Source of the DNA: Bacteroidales bacterium
GTDB taxonomy: Bacteria; Bacteroidota; Bacteroidia; Bacteroidales; Prolixibacteraceae
NCBI GenBank assembly: GCA_031285325.1
Contig: JAITWJ010000090.1
Coordinates: 1-57,975 of the forward strand
Length of the DNA stretch: 57,975 nt
Direction: 5' to 3'
In this document: in pieces, positions 16,125 through 24,987 of the stretch
How the letters are laid out: every line of letters begins with the position of its first letter
Position numbering within the stretch: position 1 is the stretch's first letter
Program-made: the position numbers and the translations under genes
The notes under the pieces: generated by a model
What the model saw: the letters and a program-made list of their open reading frames with translations, nothing else
Told to the model about the DNA's origin: nothing
Database searches by the model: none

Positions 16125-16868
16125 TCAGATTACATATTCGATTTCTTTAAACATGTATTCCGAAACTGTGTTGTCTCTGTTTTCGAGTTGCAGTTGTCCA
16201 AATTTGCCAATACCTATTATTCGCGCTTCAAATTCAAGCCCTTCTTTTCTGAATTTTGCCCAGGTATTTTTCCTGAATAACTTATCGAAATATTGCAAAT
16301 TAATCTGATCTGTTTTCTCTTCTTTCAACATTGAATAATACCTAAAAACCAAATCGTAAATTTTAGCTGCAAGTATTTCAATGTCATAATATTTTCCTGT
16401 AATATTTGTAAGCGAAACAGGGTTTGGCGCGTTTGAAATAAATTGTTTCTGGTTCACATTTAAACCTATTCCCAGTACCGAAGAATGCATAGTATGTCCT
16501 TTTACATTGTTTTCTATCAAAATACCGGCTATTTTTTTGTTTCCAATATATAAATCGTTTGGCCACTTTATAGAAACGTTATCAGTTTCATTTCGAAGAA
16601 AATCGGCCAAAGCCAGGCTTGCAATTTTCGAAATCATAAACTGGTTTTCTACTGCCAGAAAACCCGGAAATAAAATAATACTCATTAACACATTTTTCCC
16701 CGACTCACTTTCCCAACTGCTACCGTGCTGCCCCTTCCCTTTTGTTTGATAATATGCCAAAACGACAGTTCCCTCAACTGCCTGTTTCGACACAATTAAA
16801 TTGTTGGCATAATTATTGGCAGAGCATACCTCGTTAAGAATAATAGTATTTTTGCTTATTACTGTCAT
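16125..16868 (-). CDS. birA: Biotin--[acetyl-CoA carboxylase] ligase
   Basis: This 247-residue enzyme activates biotin to biotinyl-AMP and attaches it to biotin carboxyl carrier proteins. The catalytic domain shows QTKGKGQHGSSWESESGKN, the adenylate and biotin loop SIKWPNDLYIGNKKIAGILI and a C-terminal SH3-like part. The N-terminal DNA-binding domain of E. coli BirA is absent, so it is a monofunctional ligase. It is divergent from rsfS, and the gap between them holds a possible structured element at 16902-16981. Confidence 0.93.
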   Translation of the reverse strand: MTVISKNTIILNEVCSANNYANNLIVSKQAVEGTVVLAYYQTKGKGQHGSSWESESGKNVLMSIILFPGFLAVENQFMISKIASLALADFLRNETDNVSIKWPNDLYIGNKKIAGILIENNVKGHTMHSSVLGIGLNVNQKQFISNAPNPVSLTNITGKYYDIEILAAKIYDLVFRYYSMLKEEKTDQINLQYFDKLFRKNTWAKFRKEGLEFEARIIGIGKFGQLQLENRDNTVSEYMFKEIEYVI

Positions 16869-16901
16869 ATTTCAATGATAAAGTTCAAACTATTCCATAC
16901 C

Positions 16902-16981
16902 TTGGGCGGTTGTATATTATTGTGATATGAGAACATACTACAATAATAAGAAATGAAACATTAAAAACGTTATACGCCCAA
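16902..16981. other. Nested inverted repeats between birA and rsfS, possible structured leader
   Basis: An outer pair TTGGGCG (16902-16908) and CGCCCAA (16975-16981) encloses an inner pair TATTATTGT (16915-16923) and ACAATAATA (16940-16948). Inside that lies TATG-AGAA-CATA. As RNA this would be a closed stem containing a long hairpin with an AGAA loop. It begins 34 bases upstream of the birA ATG and 131 bases before rsfS. It could be an RNA leader for either gene or a protein site. I recognise no known riboswitch. Confidence 0.35.
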
Positions 16982-17111
16982 AAATTTGTCTTTTATAATG
17001 TCGATGTTATATAATACTTACCGTATATTATTAATTATTGTGAAATTGGTAATTCAAAGCAACACTGGTATAAATGCAGTAAATATAAAATTTTGGGAAA
17101 CTATTTAATTT

Positions 17112-17483
17112 ATGAACATAGCAGAAAAAGAAACAAAAAAAACAATTGAGGCAATTCTTGAAGGGATAAAAAGGATAAAAGGCCAGGGAATAGCCATAAT
17201 AGATTTAAATACAGTAAATCATACCGAATGTGGATATTTTATAGTATGTCACGGGAACTCCAATACACAGGTTGATGCAATAGCTCACTCGGTTGAAGAA
17301 ACCACTGAAGAAATAACAGGAGAAAAAGTATGGCATAGAGATGGGTACCGCAATGCGATTTGGATTCTGCTGGATTATGGCAACATTATGGTTCATGTTT
17401 TTCAGAAAGATGCAAGATATTTTTATAATTTAGAAGACCTTTGGGCCGATGCCAAAATAACAAAAATTGAAGAAGATAATTAA
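17112..17483 (+). CDS. rsfS: Ribosomal silencing factor RsfS
   Basis: This 123-residue protein is a full-length RsfS/Iojap protein. It binds ribosomal protein uL14 and blocks subunit joining when nutrients are low. Typical stretches are IAIIDLNTVNHTECGYFIVC, EEITGEKVWHRDGYRNAIWI and MVHVFQKDARYFYNLEDLW. It ends 7 bases before the ATG chosen for ftsH, so the two genes form an operon. Confidence 0.93.
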   Translation: MNIAEKETKKTIEAILEGIKRIKGQGIAIIDLNTVNHTECGYFIVCHGNSNTQVDAIAHSVEETTEEITGEKVWHRDGYRNAIWILLDYGNIMVHVFQKDARYFYNLEDLWADAKITKIEEDN

Positions 17484-17490
17484 AACAGAT

Positions 17491-19521
17491 ATGACTGAAA
17501 ACAACAATAAGAATGAGCAAAATACGCCATTCGATCCGGTTAATCCGAACAAAAAAAACAAAAGAACACCAAAATTAAATGCTTACTGGATTTACGGAAT
17601 AGTTGCCATTGTATTCATACTTATTCAGTTTTATTTCAGCAAATCACATGGTCCTGTTGAAACTAACTGGAGTGAGGTAAGATCAACAATGCTCGCTAAC
17701 AGAGATATTGATAGAATTGTTGTAATTAACGAAAAAAAAGCTGATATATACATCAAAAAAGACAAGCTGGACAAGTACGAATCAATGTTCAACGGTAATT
17801 TTCTAAAACCCGCTGAAACAGGTCCGCATTTTACATTTAATATTGGTTCCATAGAAACCTTTGAACGTAACCTTAGCGAAGCACAGGAAAACATACCGGA
17901 TGAAATTTTACCGGAATACAAGGAAGAAAGAAACTGGTTAGGCGAAATGCTATACATTATTGGTCCCTTTATATTGTTTTTTCTGCTTTGGTTTTGGATT
18001 TTCAGAAGAATGAATCGTGGTGCAGGAGGCGCAGGTGGAATTTTTAATGTCGGAAAATCGCAAGCAAGAATATTCGACAAAGACCAAATGGTTTCGACTA
18101 CTTTCAAAGAAGTAGCCGGGTTAACGGAAGCCAAACAAGAAGTCGAAGAAATTGTAGAATTTTTGAAAAGTCCTGCAAAATACACAAAACTTGGTGGGAA
18201 AATACCGAAAGGAGCACTGCTTGTTGGTCCTCCCGGAACAGGAAAAACTCTACTTGCCAAAGCAGTGGCAGGTGAAGCAAACGTTCCATTTTTTTCCATG
18301 TCCGGATCTGATTTTGTTGAAATGTTTGTAGGAGTTGGCGCTTCACGCGTTCGCGATCTTTTCAAACAAGCCAAAGAAAAAGCCCCGTGTATTGTTTTTA
18401 TCGATGAAATTGATGCCATTGGCCGTGCACGCGGACGAAACCCAAATTTTGGCTCGAATGATGAACGTGAAAACACACTGAACCAGCTTCTTACCGAAAT
18501 GGATGGTTTCGACACAAACAGCGGAGTAATAATACTTGCCGCTACCAATCGTGCTGATATACTCGACCGCGCGTTAATGCGTGCCGGACGTTTTGACCGC
18601 CAGATTAATGTTGAACTTCCAGATTTAAACGAACGATCTGAAATTTTTAACGTGCATTTACGTCCGCTTAAACTAAGCGAAGAAGTAAAAGTTGATTTCC
18701 TATCGAAACAAACACCTGGTTTTTCGGGTGCCGATATTGCTAATGTATGTAATGAAGCTGCGTTGATTGCTGCCCGTCGCAATAGAGAAGCTGTTACAAA
18801 ACAGGATTTTCTTGATGCCGTTGACCGTATTGTTGGCGGACTTGAAAAGAAAAATAAAATAATATCAATAAACGAAAAAGAAACTATTGCATACCATGAA
18901 GCAGGTCATGCAACCATAAGTTGGTTACTCGAACACGCACATCCTTTAGTTAAAGTTACCATTGTTCCGCGTGGGAAAGCACTTGGGGCTGCATGGTACC
19001 TTCCCGAAGAACGTTCGATTACTACTAAAGAACAACTTCTCGATGAAATGTGTTCTGCATTGGGAGGCCGTGCTGCCGAACAACTAATTTTCAAACGTGT
19101 TTCGTCGGGTGCGCAAAATGACCTTGAAAGAATTACCAAACAGGCTTATGCAATGGTGAGTATTTTCGGGATGAGCGATAAAGTTGGAAATGTAAGTTAT
19201 TATGACTCTTCAGGCCAATCAGATTATTCTTTCACAAAACCTTACAGTGAAAAAACAGCAGAACTTATTGACGAAGAAGTTAAAATAATTATCGACACAC
19301 AATACAACAGAGCAATAAAAATTCTGGAAGAGAACAAAGATGGCCATGAGAAACTGGCTAATCTTCTACTGGAAAGAGAGGTTATTTTTAGCGAAGATTT
19401 AGAAAATATATTTGGGAAACGCCCTTGGCACAAAGAAAAAGGCTTAGTAGCTCCCGAAAATGGCGATGATAAATATACCGAGAATCGAAAAGAAAATTTA
19501 AGCGAAGAAAATATTATCTGA
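17491..19521 (+). CDS. ftsH: ATP-dependent zinc metalloprotease FtsH
   Basis: This 676-residue membrane protease degrades misfolded membrane proteins and short-lived regulators. It has a cytoplasmic N-tail, a membrane segment at about 31-50, a periplasmic domain, a second membrane segment at about 153-172, and the AAA domain with Walker A GPPGTGKT (246-253) and Walker [12 protein letters not shown]. The pore loop [14 protein letters not shown], the second region of homology [21 protein letters not shown] and the zinc site HEAGH (about residue 470) follow. The ATG at 17491 is chosen; an in-frame TTG at 17467 lies inside rsfS and has no support. Confidence 0.97.
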   Translation: MTENNNKNEQNTPFDPVNPNKKNKRTPKLNAYWIYGIVAIVFILIQFYFSKSHGPVETNWSEVRSTMLANRDIDRIVVINEKKADIYIKKDKLDKYESMFNGNFLKPAETGPHFTFNIGSIETFERNLSEAQENIPDEILPEYKEERNWLGEMLYIIGPFILFFLLWFWIFRRMNRGAGGAGGIFNVGKSQARIFDKDQMVSTTFKEVAGLTEAKQEVEEIVEFLKSPAKYTKLGGKIPKGALLVGPPGTGKTLLAKAVAGEANVPFFSMSGSDFVEMFVGVGASRVRDLFKQAKEKAPCIVFIDEIDAIGRARGRNPNFGSNDERENTLNQLLTEMDGFDTNSGVIILAATNRADILDRALMRAGRFDRQINVELPDLNERSEIFNVHLRPLKLSEEVKVDFLSKQTPGFSGADIANVCNEAALIAARRNREAVTKQDFLDAVDRIVGGLEKKNKIISINEKETIAYHEAGHATISWLLEHAHPLVKVTIVPRGKALGAAWYLPEERSITTKEQLLDEMCSALGGRAAEQLIFKRVSSGAQNDLERITKQAYAMVSIFGMSDKVGNVSYYDSSGQSDYSFTKPYSEKTAELIDEEVKIIIDTQYNRAIKILEENKDGHEKLANLLLEREVIFSEDLENIFGKRPWHKEKGLVAPENGDDKYTENRKENLSEENII

Positions 19522-19589
19522 ATACTATTACATTCTGCACAACGATAATAAATACATCGAACAATAGTGGGATTAATCCAAGTTTCGAA

Positions 19590-20174
19590 CTAATTTATTT
19601 TTTTCAGAAAAATCAACCCATAAATAACGAGAAAATAAAAAACAATCGGAATAAAAAAATCTATAACACTTAACAAGTCTTTTGCGATTAAAATTTTTGT
19701 GGTATAAATTATTGATATTAAAACAAAAACTAAAAGTGTTCTTATAATTGAATACTTAACCTTGCGAAACAGCATAACCGATAATACAAGCCAGGTTATA
19801 CTTACTGCAAACAATAACATACTTTCGGCCAAGTTATTGTCGAAAAATTGAATTAATCCCGTCATTCCGAGAATGACACCGGAAATTATTAACACGCGAA
19901 TAATACTTTTACTAATTTTTTTTCGCTGAATTTCATTTTCTATAACAGGAAAAAACGTATTCTTTAACTGTTTTACTCTGAATTCTTCAGCAAAAATATC
20001 TTGTTCCGAATTAATAATTCCGCGTTTTATTGCTTCTTCAACTGCAATATTAACTGCTTCCGGCTGATAGTAACTTCTCATTTTAAGGATATTGATTAAT
20101 TCAGAATCAGAATATCCAGGAATCAAAGTTCTAAAATCAGGTTTATTTATAAAACCTTTTGATTTTTTCGACAT
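19590..20174 (-). CDS. Conserved membrane protein of unknown function
   Basis: A soluble N-terminal part of about 100 residues contains SDSELINILKMRSYYQPEAV and AVEEAIKRGII, a helical repeat-like pattern I have seen in Bacteroidota proteins. It is followed by four predicted membrane segments at about 105-125, 128-148, 153-172 and 178-192. I do not recognise a functional domain. The ATG at 20174 is preceded by AAAGG at a suitable distance and is preferred to an in-frame GTG at 20192. With the ATG the protein has 194 residues. It stands alone, convergent with ftsH and divergent from the alcohol dehydrogenase gene. Confidence 0.7.
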   Translation of the reverse strand: MSKKSKGFINKPDFRTLIPGYSDSELINILKMRSYYQPEAVNIAVEEAIKRGIINSEQDIFAEEFRVKQLKNTFFPVIENEIQRKKISKSIIRVLIISGVILGMTGLIQFFDNNLAESMLLFAVSITWLVLSVMLFRKVKYSIIRTLLVFVLISIIYTTKILIAKDLLSVIDFFIPIVFYFLVIYGLIFLKKIN

Positions 20175-20242
20175 TTTAAATACCTTTAACACTCAAATAT
20201 TTTTTTAAATTATTAAGTATTCAAAAATAAAAATTTTAAGGT

Positions 20243-21397
20243 ATGTATAATTTTAAATATAAAAACCCGACTAAAATTATTTTCGGGAAAGGCACAATTT
20301 CGAATGTAGCAAACGAAATTCCGGCAAAAGCGAAAATATTAATGACTTATGGTGGTGGTAGTATTAAAAAAACAGGTGTTTACAACCAAGTTAAAAATGC
20401 ATTAAAAAATTTCGAATTATTCGAATTTGGAGGAATTGAGCCAAATCCGCATTATGAAACTTGTATGAAAGCTGTTGAAGTGGCTAAAAAGGAAAAAATT
20501 GATTTTCTGCTTTCTGTTGGCGGAGGTTCGGTTTTAGATGCAACTAAGTTGATTGCAGCAGGTACTTTGTACAAAAATGGTGATCCTTGGAAAATTCTGT
20601 CAGAAAAAGACAGAATTACAGATGCTTTACCAATTGGCGCTATTCTTACCTTGCCGGCAACAGGTTCGGAAATGAACGGGAATGCTGTTATAACCAAAAA
20701 TGCGACACAAGAAAAACTTGCCTTTGGTTCTCCTAAAGTAATGCCCCAGTTTTCAATTCTCGATCCGGAGTGTGTTTTCACGCTACCCGACAGACAAGTA
20801 GCCAATGGTATTGCGGATGCTTTTGCACACGTAATGGAACAATATCTCACTTTTCCTGTAAATTCGCCTATTCAGGATCGGTTTGCTGAGAGTATTTTAA
20901 TTACCCTTATTGAAGAAGGCCCAAAAGTTTTGGCAAACCGCAGTGATTATGAGGCTGCTGCAAATCTTATGTGGAGTGCTACAATGGCTCTTAATGGGTT
21001 AATTGCAGTTGGAGTCCCGCAAGATTGGACGACACACGATATTGGCCACGAACTCACCGCTTTTTGCGGAATCGACCATGCAAGAACATTGGCGGTAGTT
21101 TTTCCGGGAGTTATGAATATGAAAAGAGATAACAAAAAAGACAAAATAATTCAGTATGGTAAACGTATCTGGGGAATTAATAAGGGTACAGATAACGAAA
21201 TAATAGACCTGACGATTCAAAAAACAATAGATTTTTTTGAATCATTGGGCATACGTACCAAATTGTCCGATTATGATGTTTCAGAACATATTATTGAACG
21301 AATAATGAACCGTTTCAAAGAGCGTGGCACTAAAATGGGAGAAAATACTGATATTGACTATATTGAAACAGGTGCAATTTTAAAAAGCAGGTTATAA
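20243..21397 (+). CDS. Iron-containing alcohol dehydrogenase (butanol dehydrogenase type)
   Basis: This 384-residue enzyme of the group III alcohol dehydrogenases reduces aldehydes with NAD(P)H. The cofactor region is LLSVGGGSVLDATKLIAAG. The metal site includes the region ANGIADAFAHVMEQYL and the HDIGHELTAFCGIDHARTLA motif. The overall sequence is of the YqhD/BdhA type, which accepts a range of aldehydes, so the physiological substrate is unclear; fermentation or aldehyde detoxification is likely. A strong hairpin terminator follows. Confidence 0.9.
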   Translation: MYNFKYKNPTKIIFGKGTISNVANEIPAKAKILMTYGGGSIKKTGVYNQVKNALKNFELFEFGGIEPNPHYETCMKAVEVAKKEKIDFLLSVGGGSVLDATKLIAAGTLYKNGDPWKILSEKDRITDALPIGAILTLPATGSEMNGNAVITKNATQEKLAFGSPKVMPQFSILDPECVFTLPDRQVANGIADAFAHVMEQYLTFPVNSPIQDRFAESILITLIEEGPKVLANRSDYEAAANLMWSATMALNGLIAVGVPQDWTTHDIGHELTAFCGIDHARTLAVVFPGVMNMKRDNKKDKIIQYGKRIWGINKGTDNEIIDLTIQKTIDFFESLGIRTKLSDYDVSEHIIERIMNRFKERGTKMGENTDIDYIETGAILKSRL

Positions 21398-21416
21398 ATA
21401 ATTGTCCTATTTTCAG

Positions 21417-21450
21417 GGAAAAAGCTAAATTGTTGAATTTAGCTTTTTCC
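21417..21450. terminator. Bidirectional terminator between the alcohol dehydrogenase and OmpA-type genes
   Basis: A perfect 15-bp stem (GGAAAAAGCTAAATT with its complement) encloses the loop GTTG. A and T runs on either side let it work in both directions between the two convergent genes. Confidence 0.85.
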
Positions 21451-21458
21451 TTGTTATT

Positions 21459-22166
21459 CTATTTTAGAGTACCTGCTTCAGCTTGCTGTATCATATTTTC
21501 GTTGGCAGTAATAAATACTTCAACTCGGCGGTTAAGAGCACGGCCTTCGACGGTTGAATTGTCGGCAACGGGTTCGTCATAAGCTTTTCCTTCAGTAGTT
21601 AAACGAAGTCTGCTGATTTCATTGTCAACCAAAAATTTTGCAACTGATTCTGCTCTTTCGTTCGAAAGTTTCACATTAACATCGCGCGAACCGGTATTGT
21701 CGGTGTGCCCGTAAATAGTAACATCGGTTTCAGAATTTGTTTTCAGTGAATTGGCAAATTTCATCAACGACTCCCGCGAAACAGTATTCAGGTTACTTCT
21801 TCCTGTATCGAATAAAATCCCACTGTCGAAAGTAACTTTAATGGCCTTTAAGTTGTTTGCGTCGGTTACGGTTTCAACCTGAGCGCCTTCAATTTGTTCC
21901 AATTCGGCTTTATGTTTGTCCATTCGATTGCCAATAAGAACGCCGGCTCCAGCGCCAACAACTCCACCAACAGCAGCGCCAACAACAGCACCTTTTTCTT
22001 TGCCTATCAAAGCACCAATTCCTGCCCCAATCAACACTCCACCTGCACCGCCTATTACACCGCCTTTGGTTTTATCGCTGGTTGAAGCCCACTTAGAACC
22101 AGAACAGCCAGCAATAATAATTGAGCAGTTTAACAACATTGCTACAAAAAAGTTAAGTTTTTTCAT
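21459..22166 (-). CDS. OmpA-family lipoprotein with glycine zipper
   Basis: This 235-residue protein has a lipoprotein signal (lipobox IIAGC, Cys21). It is followed by a glycine-zipper stretch at about 35-80 (GGVIGGAGGVLIGAGIGALI and more) and a C-terminal OmpA-like peptidoglycan-binding domain at about 110-225. That domain carries TIYGHTDNTGSRDVNVKLSN and the closing LNRRVEVFI. It probably anchors the outer membrane to peptidoglycan, like YiaD. The lipid anchor and the binding residues are visible; the role is inferred from the family. Confidence 0.9.
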   Translation of the reverse strand: MKKLNFFVAMLLNCSIIIAGCSGSKWASTSDKTKGGVIGGAGGVLIGAGIGALIGKEKGAVVGAAVGGVVGAGAGVLIGNRMDKHKAELEQIEGAQVETVTDANNLKAIKVTFDSGILFDTGRSNLNTVSRESLMKFANSLKTNSETDVTIYGHTDNTGSRDVNVKLSNERAESVAKFLVDNEISRLRLTTEGKAYDEPVADNSTVEGRALNRRVEVFITANENMIQQAEAGTLK

Positions 22167-22360
22167 TTTTTTTATTTAAATATTATATTCAACAAAAATA
22201 CATAAAACTAAATATCCAATTTTCTAAAGTGAAACTACCGGAAATAACTTTCGCTTGCTCACACAATAACCGACAAAATAAAAACTACACAAATTTCACG
22301 GCAAAGTTAAATGATTTTTCTTGAACTTTACTTCAAACTTCCGGGTTAAAACTTTTTCTC

Positions 22361-22368
22361 TATTTTTG
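22361..22368 (+). promoter_or_regulatory. Putative -7 box of ffh
   Basis: TATTTTTG matches TAnnTTTG and lies 28 bases upstream of the ffh ATG at 22397. A good -33 TTTG is not visible. Confidence 0.4.
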
Positions 22369-22396
22369 TAATTCATTTTGAAAAAAATAAATACGC

Positions 22397-23737
22397 ATGT
22401 TTGATAATTTAAGCGATAAGTTGGAAAGGTCTTTTAAACTGTTAAAAGGCGAAGGTAAAATAACTGAGATAAATGTTGCAGAAACGTTAAAAGATATTCG
22501 TCGTGCACTTCTTGATGCTGATGTTAATTTTAAAATTGCCAAAAAATTTACCGACGATGTAAAAGAAAAAGCACTTGGGCAAGCAGTTTTAACCGCTGTT
22601 AAACCAGGACAATTGATGGTAAAAATAGTTAAGGATGAGCTTGCAGCATTAATGGGAGGGAAATTTACCGACATTAATCTTACAGGTAAACCAACAATAA
22701 TTTTGATATCAGGTTTACAGGGGTCGGGTAAAACCACATTTTCGGGTAAATTGGCAAATATGCTGAAAAGTAAAAAAGGCCGTCATCCACTGTTAGTTGC
22801 CGGCGACGTTTACAGGCCGGCTGCTATCGAGCAGTTAAAAATATTAGCAGGCCAGATTAATGCTCCTGTTTACACCGAAGAAGGCAATATGAATCCTGTA
22901 CAAATTGCCCAGAATGCCGTTAAAGAAGCGAAAAACAAAGGTTACGATGTAGTAATAATAGATACCGCAGGCCGTTTGGCAATTGACGAGCAGATGATGG
23001 ATGAAATTGTTGCTATAAAAAAAGCAGTTGTTCCGCAAGAAATCCTTTTCGTGGTAGATTCCATGACAGGACAAGATGCCGTAAATACTGCCAGGGAATT
23101 TAACGACAGGCTCGACATAAACGGTGTTGTTCTTACAAAACTTGATGGCGATACGCGTGGCGGAGCGGCGCTTTCCATACGTGCGGTGGTTGAAAAACCG
23201 ATAAAATTTATAGGTACAGGCGAAAAAATGGAAGCAATAGATGTTTTCCACCCCGACCGTATGGCCGACCGTATTCTTGGTATGGGAGACATTGTTTCGC
23301 TGGTTGAAAAAGCACAGGAACAGTTCGATGCCGAAGAAGCTAAAATACTTCAAAGAAAACTGGCAAAAAATACATTCAATTTTAATGATTTCCTGAAACA
23401 AATAAATCAGATTAAAAAAATGGGGAACCTGAAAGATGTGGCCTCATTGATACCGGGAATGGGTAAAGCGCTTAAAGATATGGATTTTGACGACGATTCT
23501 TTTAAATATATTGAAGCCATAATTTATTCGATGACAAACGAGGAACGCGAAAATCCTTCTGTTATTAACGGAAGCCGCAGAAAAAGAATTGCTAATGGTT
23601 CGGGAACCGATGTTCAGGAAATAAACCGGCTGTTGAAACAGTTTGGTGAAACCCGCAAAATGATGAAAATGGCTTCGAGCGGTAAAAATATGCAACGCGC
23701 CATGAGCAGTATTATGCAAAAAGGCAGAAGTTATTAA
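22397..23737 (+). CDS. ffh: Signal recognition particle protein
   Basis: This 446-residue GTPase binds SRP RNA and the signal sequences of nascent membrane proteins and delivers them to FtsY. The N domain is followed by the G domain with GLQGSGKTTFSGKLA, DVYRPAAIEQL, DTAGRLAIDEQMM and TKLDGDTRGGAALS. The C-terminal M domain carries the RNA-binding region (SMTNEERENPSVINGSRRKR). Length and order are normal. folD follows 53 bases later in the same direction. Confidence 0.97.
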   Translation: MFDNLSDKLERSFKLLKGEGKITEINVAETLKDIRRALLDADVNFKIAKKFTDDVKEKALGQAVLTAVKPGQLMVKIVKDELAALMGGKFTDINLTGKPTIILISGLQGSGKTTFSGKLANMLKSKKGRHPLLVAGDVYRPAAIEQLKILAGQINAPVYTEEGNMNPVQIAQNAVKEAKNKGYDVVIIDTAGRLAIDEQMMDEIVAIKKAVVPQEILFVVDSMTGQDAVNTAREFNDRLDINGVVLTKLDGDTRGGAALSIRAVVEKPIKFIGTGEKMEAIDVFHPDRMADRILGMGDIVSLVEKAQEQFDAEEAKILQRKLAKNTFNFNDFLKQINQIKKMGNLKDVASLIPGMGKALKDMDFDDDSFKYIEAIIYSMTNEERENPSVINGSRRKRIANGSGTDVQEINRLLKQFGETRKMMKMASSGKNMQRAMSSIMQKGRSY

Positions 23738-23790
23738 GCTATTCCGATTAACACAGAAAAAGAAAATTGAAAACCCAAAAAACTACATAA

Positions 23791-24666
23791 ATGATACTGA
23801 TTGACGGTAAAAAAATAGCAGCTGAAATTAAACGGGAAATAGCAGTTGAAGTAAAAAATATTATAGAAAACGGAGGGAAACGCCCGCATTTAGCCGCCAT
23901 TCTGGTTGGGCACGACGGCGGCAGCGAAACTTATGTTGACTATAAAATTAAAGACTGCGAAGAAGTTGGTTTCACATCTTCTCTTGTAAGGTACGAAGAC
24001 AATGTTGCGGAAGAAGAATTGCTCGCAAAAATTCAAGAATTAAATAATAACGATGATATTGACGGATTTATTGTACAGCTTCCGTTACCCAAACATATAT
24101 CCGAACAAAAAGTAATAGAAACCATTGATCCTAAAAAAGACGTAGATGGATTTCATCCGGTAAATGTAGGACGAATGGTTATCGGACTGCCATCATTTAT
24201 ATCAGCCACTCCTTTCGGCATTGTAGAACTGATAAAACGCTACAACATTGAAACCAGCGGCAAAAACTGCGTAATTTTAGGCCGCAGCAATATTGTAGGC
24301 CGCCCTATGAGCGTTCTGATGTCGCAAAAATCAATTAACGCTACGGTAACAGTTGTTCACAGCCAAACAAAAAACATGGAAGAAATTTGCCGTAATGCAG
24401 ATATTTTAATTGCCGCAATAGGAGTTCCCGAATTTGTAAAGGGGAACATGGTTAAAGAAGGCGCAGTACTTATAGACGTTGGCACTACCCGCGTACCGTC
24501 AGCAGAAACGAAATCGGGATTTAAACTGAAAGGAGATGTTTTGTTTAGCGAAGTTGCCCATAAATGTTCATATATTTCGCCGGTTCCGGGAGGCGTTGGC
24601 CCCATGACGAGGGTAGCCCTGCTCAACAACACATTGCTTTCAGCAAAAAAAACAATTTATTGCTGA
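23791..24666 (+). CDS. folD: Methylenetetrahydrofolate dehydrogenase/cyclohydrolase
   Basis: This 291-residue bifunctional enzyme interconverts 5,10-methylene-, methenyl- and 10-formyl-tetrahydrofolate, supplying one-carbon units for purines and formyl-methionine. The substrate region shows [14 protein letters not shown] with the catalytic Lys. [31 protein letters not shown] for the cofactor, and [18 protein letters not shown] near the end complete the pattern. It is probably co-transcribed with ffh. Downstream lies the AT-rich 42-bp tandem repeat. Confidence 0.97.
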   Translation: MILIDGKKIAAEIKREIAVEVKNIIENGGKRPHLAAILVGHDGGSETYVDYKIKDCEEVGFTSSLVRYEDNVAEEELLAKIQELNNNDDIDGFIVQLPLPKHISEQKVIETIDPKKDVDGFHPVNVGRMVIGLPSFISATPFGIVELIKRYNIETSGKNCVILGRSNIVGRPMSVLMSQKSINATVTVVHSQTKNMEEICRNADILIAAIGVPEFVKGNMVKEGAVLIDVGTTRVPSAETKSGFKLKGDVLFSEVAHKCSYISPVPGGVGPMTRVALLNNTLLSAKKTIYC

Positions 24667-24730
24667 ACACTATCCAAAGATAAAACCTGTTAAATTGAAA
24701 ATCTGATATGAATAATATTATTATTCATAC

Positions 24731-24960
24731 GGAATAGCGTATATTCTATATTGAATAATGCATATTCTTGACAGAATACTGTATATTCTATATGGATTTA
24801 TGAATATTCTTAATGGAATTACGTATATTATATATTGATTATTGCATATTCTTCATGGAATACTGTATATTCTATATATATTTATGAATATTCTTGATGA
24901 AATTATGTATATTCTATATTGATTATCGTATATTATTCATTGGATATGCATTATTATACA
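24731..24960. repeat. AT-rich tandem repeat, 42-bp period made of two 21-bp halves
   Basis: Units begin at 24731, 24773, 24815, 24857 and 24899, exactly 42 bp apart, with a partial sixth at 24941. Each unit has two related 21-bp halves, for example GGAATACTGTATATTCTATA and GGATTTATGAATATTCTTAA. The halves contain small inverted repeats (GAATA/TATTC, GAATATTC). It fills the gap between the convergent folD and POT transporter genes. The rest of the gap (24667-24730, 24961-24987) shows only an AATAATATTATT palindrome at 24711-24722. Confidence 0.85.
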
Positions 24961-24987
24961 CAAAATTAATGTATTCCTTAACGGAAA

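Noticed and set aside
17631-18782. Long reading frame (383 codons) antisense to ftsH
   Set aside because: It lies entirely within the conserved ftsH gene on the other strand, with a composition typical of a mirrored frame (many Ser, Ala, Pro) and no recognisable domain.
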